Part shown: piece by piece, positions 61,738 to 64,000 of the stretch
Numbering within the stretch: the stretch's first letter is position 1
Layout: every line of letters begins with the position of its first letter
NCBI RefSeq assembly: GCF_030145185.1
Contig: NZ_JAQYWB010000027.1
Coordinates: 1-64,000, forward strand
DNA: 64,000 nt
Source: Desulfoluna sp.
GTDB lineage: Bacteria; Desulfobacterota; Desulfobacteria; Desulfobacterales; Desulfolunaceae
Reading direction: 5' to 3'
The notes under the pieces: model-generated
What the model saw: only the letters and a program-made list of their open reading frames with translations
Databases searched by the model: none
Told to the model about the DNA's origin: nothing
Translations under genes and position numbers: made by a program

Positions 61738-64000
61738 TTACCCAACGATGACAGGCCCCGAGGCCAGGGCTTGTGTAAGGCGATTTTTCATCTCCTCGAG
61801 CCAGGCCTCGATCTCCTCATCGGTTTTCAGGGTGCGACGGGGGACGGAGACAAACTGGGCTTCGGGCTCCATGAGTTCGGCGGCTTCGGTTAAGACAGCG
61901 TCGAACCGGCTGCTTACGGCGGCCACGCGATCGGCGAAGGCGGACAGGGAGATGTAGGAGAGGGTCTCCAGCACCCCATCGGTATCTGCTACGGAGACCT
62001 CTGGTATATCGGCGAGGGTCAACCGCTGCTCGGAGAGCAACCGGTTGCGCTCTTCGGGTTCCAGGGCCTCCCAATTTTCATCGTGCCGCAATCTCTCCAT
62101 GCCCTGATCATGGCCTGAGCGGAAAGCACCCACCAGGGCGTTGAGTTCGTCCCGGAGGCGCTGGGAGAGCCCGGCGATGAGGGGGGTGATGGGATCGGGC
62201 TCTTCGAGAAGATGGCAGTTTTCTTCGATAGCCTTCACCTGGGCCAGGGTAACCTCGGCGTCCTGAATACCGTTCACATGACCTGCCAGGCGCTTCAACG
62301 TCATCCAGTTGGGCCATCGTTCGGTGATTTTTTCACCCAGGATCTTCCACTGCGTGAGGTGATCGGTGAGGATTTCCCGGTTATTGAAGATGGCCAGGAG
62401 CTGTTCATTGCCACCTAAACGACGAATTTCGTCCAGAATCTTTGTGTCGGGGCGTTCCGGCTTCGGAGCCTCCCCCCCCGCCTGGTCGGCAAGCGCCTCC
62501 ACTTTCTGCAGGAAGGGCGTCACAAGCCCCATTTCTTCCCCCTGCTTTCCATTCACAGCCACCTGTTGAAAAAGTTTCCGAATTTGAATGCGCTGGGCGG
62601 TGGTGACGGTTGCTGCCTCGACGTTGAATTGGGTTTTTCCGATGGCTTTTCGTTCCAGCTCCCGGAACTCAATGGGCTTTAAACGCTCATCTCGAGCGCG
62701 AATGATCCCTGCGACGAGAAGAGCCTGAAGTCCGCCGTCCACGGCATCTCCGGACCAGCCGTAGGGAGACGATTCGAAATGGTTTCTGATTTCAGTCCCT
62801 TTTTTCCCCCCTGCGATAAACCCAAGGATGGCCTTGCACACGCCATTGCGAGGGGTTTCGCCATCGTCGCCAACCGCTTTGAGGGCGTCGGGTGCCCCTT
62901 TCCTGGCCTTGTCATAGACCTTGTCCCACCCCTTATGATCGGCAATGTCAAATTGAGGGTAAAGTCGCTGCAAGGCATTGCCGGCAGCTTCGAGAACCAT
63001 ATCTTGAAGGGTGTTTCCTAAAATCTCATTCCCGCCCCCTTGAAACACCCTGCTGCCGTCAAGCGCTTCAGCAAGCAATTCCCGAATTTTTCCTTCGGCT
63101 GTTTGCTTGGTCGTCTCCATGGCGGCACGGGCTTCTGTGCCTTCTGGCGTGTTTGGCACCCCGCGTTTGTCCAGGGTGTTGCCTGCGGCTTTGCAGTCGA
63201 TGAGGTGATGGCGCAGGTCATCGGCGGAGCGTTTCGGAATATAGACAAAGAGCGTGGGGGAGGTATTGCCCGCCTGACGGGCATCGGCCTTGACGGAAAT
63301 TTCATCGGCACTCCAGCCGTCCCGCACCCAAACACAGATACGCGTGTCCGCATCCTGGGGAAGGGTTGCATCAAAGACCGGGGAGATATTTCTAGGGACG
63401 TTGGAAGCCCCCTGAAGAAGGGAGAGTTTGGGAACACTCTTCCCAAACATTTTTCGAATGCGATCGTCCCGTTCGGCTTCGGTACGATGGGCTTCGTTGG
63501 CCAGGGTAGAGCGCTGGCCGAGGAACTCGTCGTTCCAGGCGGCACTCTCTTCGGTCTGGATGCGATATTCGTCGCCGATTTGAACAAGAAGGTCGTACTT
63601 TTTTGCCCCACTGGGAAGCTTCTCGTGGATCAGTGCCTGAAGCCGAGACCTCAGTTTGGAACTGCCCTCGTTCAAGTTTTCCACGAGAAGGTCCGCCAGG
63701 GTATCGATGGTGGCCCGAATGCCGATCTCCTTATTCTCACCGGCAAGCTTGTTGATGAGAAAGACCAGCCCGCAGGCCCTGGCCATCAGGCGTTCATCGT
63801 CATTCCCCGAGTTCCAGATCATGGTCATTTCATGAACCTTTCGAGGAAGAACACGGGACGTAAGGAGCCTGTCCGCAGCATCGAAGTAGAGATAGTCAGC
63901 CGGAACCACGTATCCCAAGGGGACGTTTAGATTGGTCTGAATCACCTTATGAACCATACTGAGCTGGTTTCTCAGCTGGCTGTCGGTGCCTGTCTGGTCC
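61738..64000 (-). CDS. brxC: BREX type 1 P-loop protein BrxC, C-terminal part (runs off right edge)
   Basis: About 753 codons are visible; the frame stays open to the window end (…DQTGTDSQLRNQLS before the internal methionine at 63957), so the N-terminus with the Walker A lies outside. The order brxC-pglX-pglZ-brxL and the sequence type (VVPADYLYFDAADRLLTSRVLPRKVHEM, QALIHEKLPSG, VWVRDGWSADE, then long helices) fit BrxC, normally about 1200 residues. brxA and brxB would be expected just beyond the right edge. Confidence 0.9.
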   Translation of the reverse strand, partial: DQTGTDSQLRNQLSMVHKVIQTNLNVPLGYVVPADYLYFDAADRLLTSRVLPRKVHEMTMIWNSGNDDERLMARACGLVFLINKLAGENKEIGIRATIDTLADLLVENLNEGSSKLRSRLQALIHEKLPSGAKKYDLLVQIGDEYRIQTEESAAWNDEFLGQRSTLANEAHRTEAERDDRIRKMFGKSVPKLSLLQGASNVPRNISPVFDATLPQDADTRICVWVRDGWSADEISVKADARQAGNTSPTLFVYIPKRSADDLRHHLIDCKAAGNTLDKRGVPNTPEGTEARAAMETTKQTAEGKIRELLAEALDGSRVFQGGGNEILGNTLQDMVLEAAGNALQRLYPQFDIADHKGWDKVYDKARKGAPDALKAVGDDGETPRNGVCKAILGFIAGGKKGTEIRNHFESSPYGWSGDAVDGGLQALLVAGIIRARDERLKPIEFRELERKAIGKTQFNVEAATVTTAQRIQIRKLFQQVAVNGKQGEEMGLVTPFLQKVEALADQAGGEAPKPERPDTKILDEIRRLGGNEQLLAIFNNREILTDHLTQWKILGEKITERWPNWMTLKRLAGHVNGIQDAEVTLAQVKAIEENCHLLEEPDPITPLIAGLSQRLRDELNALVGAFRSGHDQGMERLRHDENWEALEPEERNRLLSEQRLTLADIPEVSVADTDGVLETLSYISLSAFADRVAAVSSRFDAVLTEAAELMEPEAQFVSVPRRTLKTDEEIEAWLEEMKNRLTQALASGPVIVG

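Overview
The window looks like a chromosomal segment of a Gram-negative, flagellated, probably anaerobic bacterium. I infer Desulfobacterota (Desulfobacterales-like) from the mix of Cache-type chemoreceptors, a di-iron/ODP-type metallo-hydrolase, DUF3131/DUF4301 proteins, many lipoproteins and dense small intergenic repeats. This placement is inference: there is no rRNA or other phylogenetic marker here. Core genes are GC-rich; 40-48 kb and parts of the BREX locus are clearly AT-richer.

Left part (1-8.5 kb): a partial chemoreceptor, a sigma54-dependent activator with a variant GAFTGA loop, a DMT transporter, a complete dCache chemoreceptor whose ligand pocket carries the amino-acid-binding residue pattern, and an arsC-acr3 arsenic pair split by a small inverted-repeat element. 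A decayed chemoreceptor tail follows acr3.

Polysaccharide block (8.5-28.7 kb): fourteen same-strand genes, most overlapping or a few bases apart. They encode glycogen phosphorylase, a STAS antagonist, an RsbW-like kinase, DUF4301, a GH2 lipoprotein, a GH9 glucanase, a BcsA-like synthase without PilZ, four tandem DUF3131 paralogues, an ODP-like metallo-hydrolase, a PP2C/SpoIIE phosphatase and a predicted outer-membrane protein. The layout suggests glycogen-derived Glc-1-P feeding a secreted glucan, with a partner-switching module at both ends of the block. Next comes an unusual ECF sigma operon whose anti-sigma factor and downstream lipoprotein carry glycogen-binding (AMPK1_CBM-like) folds. 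Then come FMN riboswitch-ribB, a Zn/TM/TPR protein, a rhomboid protease, tRNA-Thr(CGT), RNase HI, a lysophospholipase-like hydrolase and a methyltransferase.

Right part (40-64 kb): a graveyard of Fic, RhuM and pRiA4b ORF-3-like genes, some intact and many broken or duplicated. It is seeded with at least two families of non-autonomous inverted-repeat elements whose ends and target duplications can be read directly. It abuts a type I BREX locus read right to left: brxC (partial), pglX, a four-gene insert, pglZ, brxL. The insert holds an unrecognised 441-aa protein, an AAA ATPase, an HNH protein and a GmrSD-like DUF262-DUF1524 protein. Almost every junction is a 1-4 base start/stop overlap, so the insert is built into the BREX operon. 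The 441-aa gene, coupled to pglX and followed by a Septu-like ATPase/HNH pair, is the best candidate for an undescribed system.
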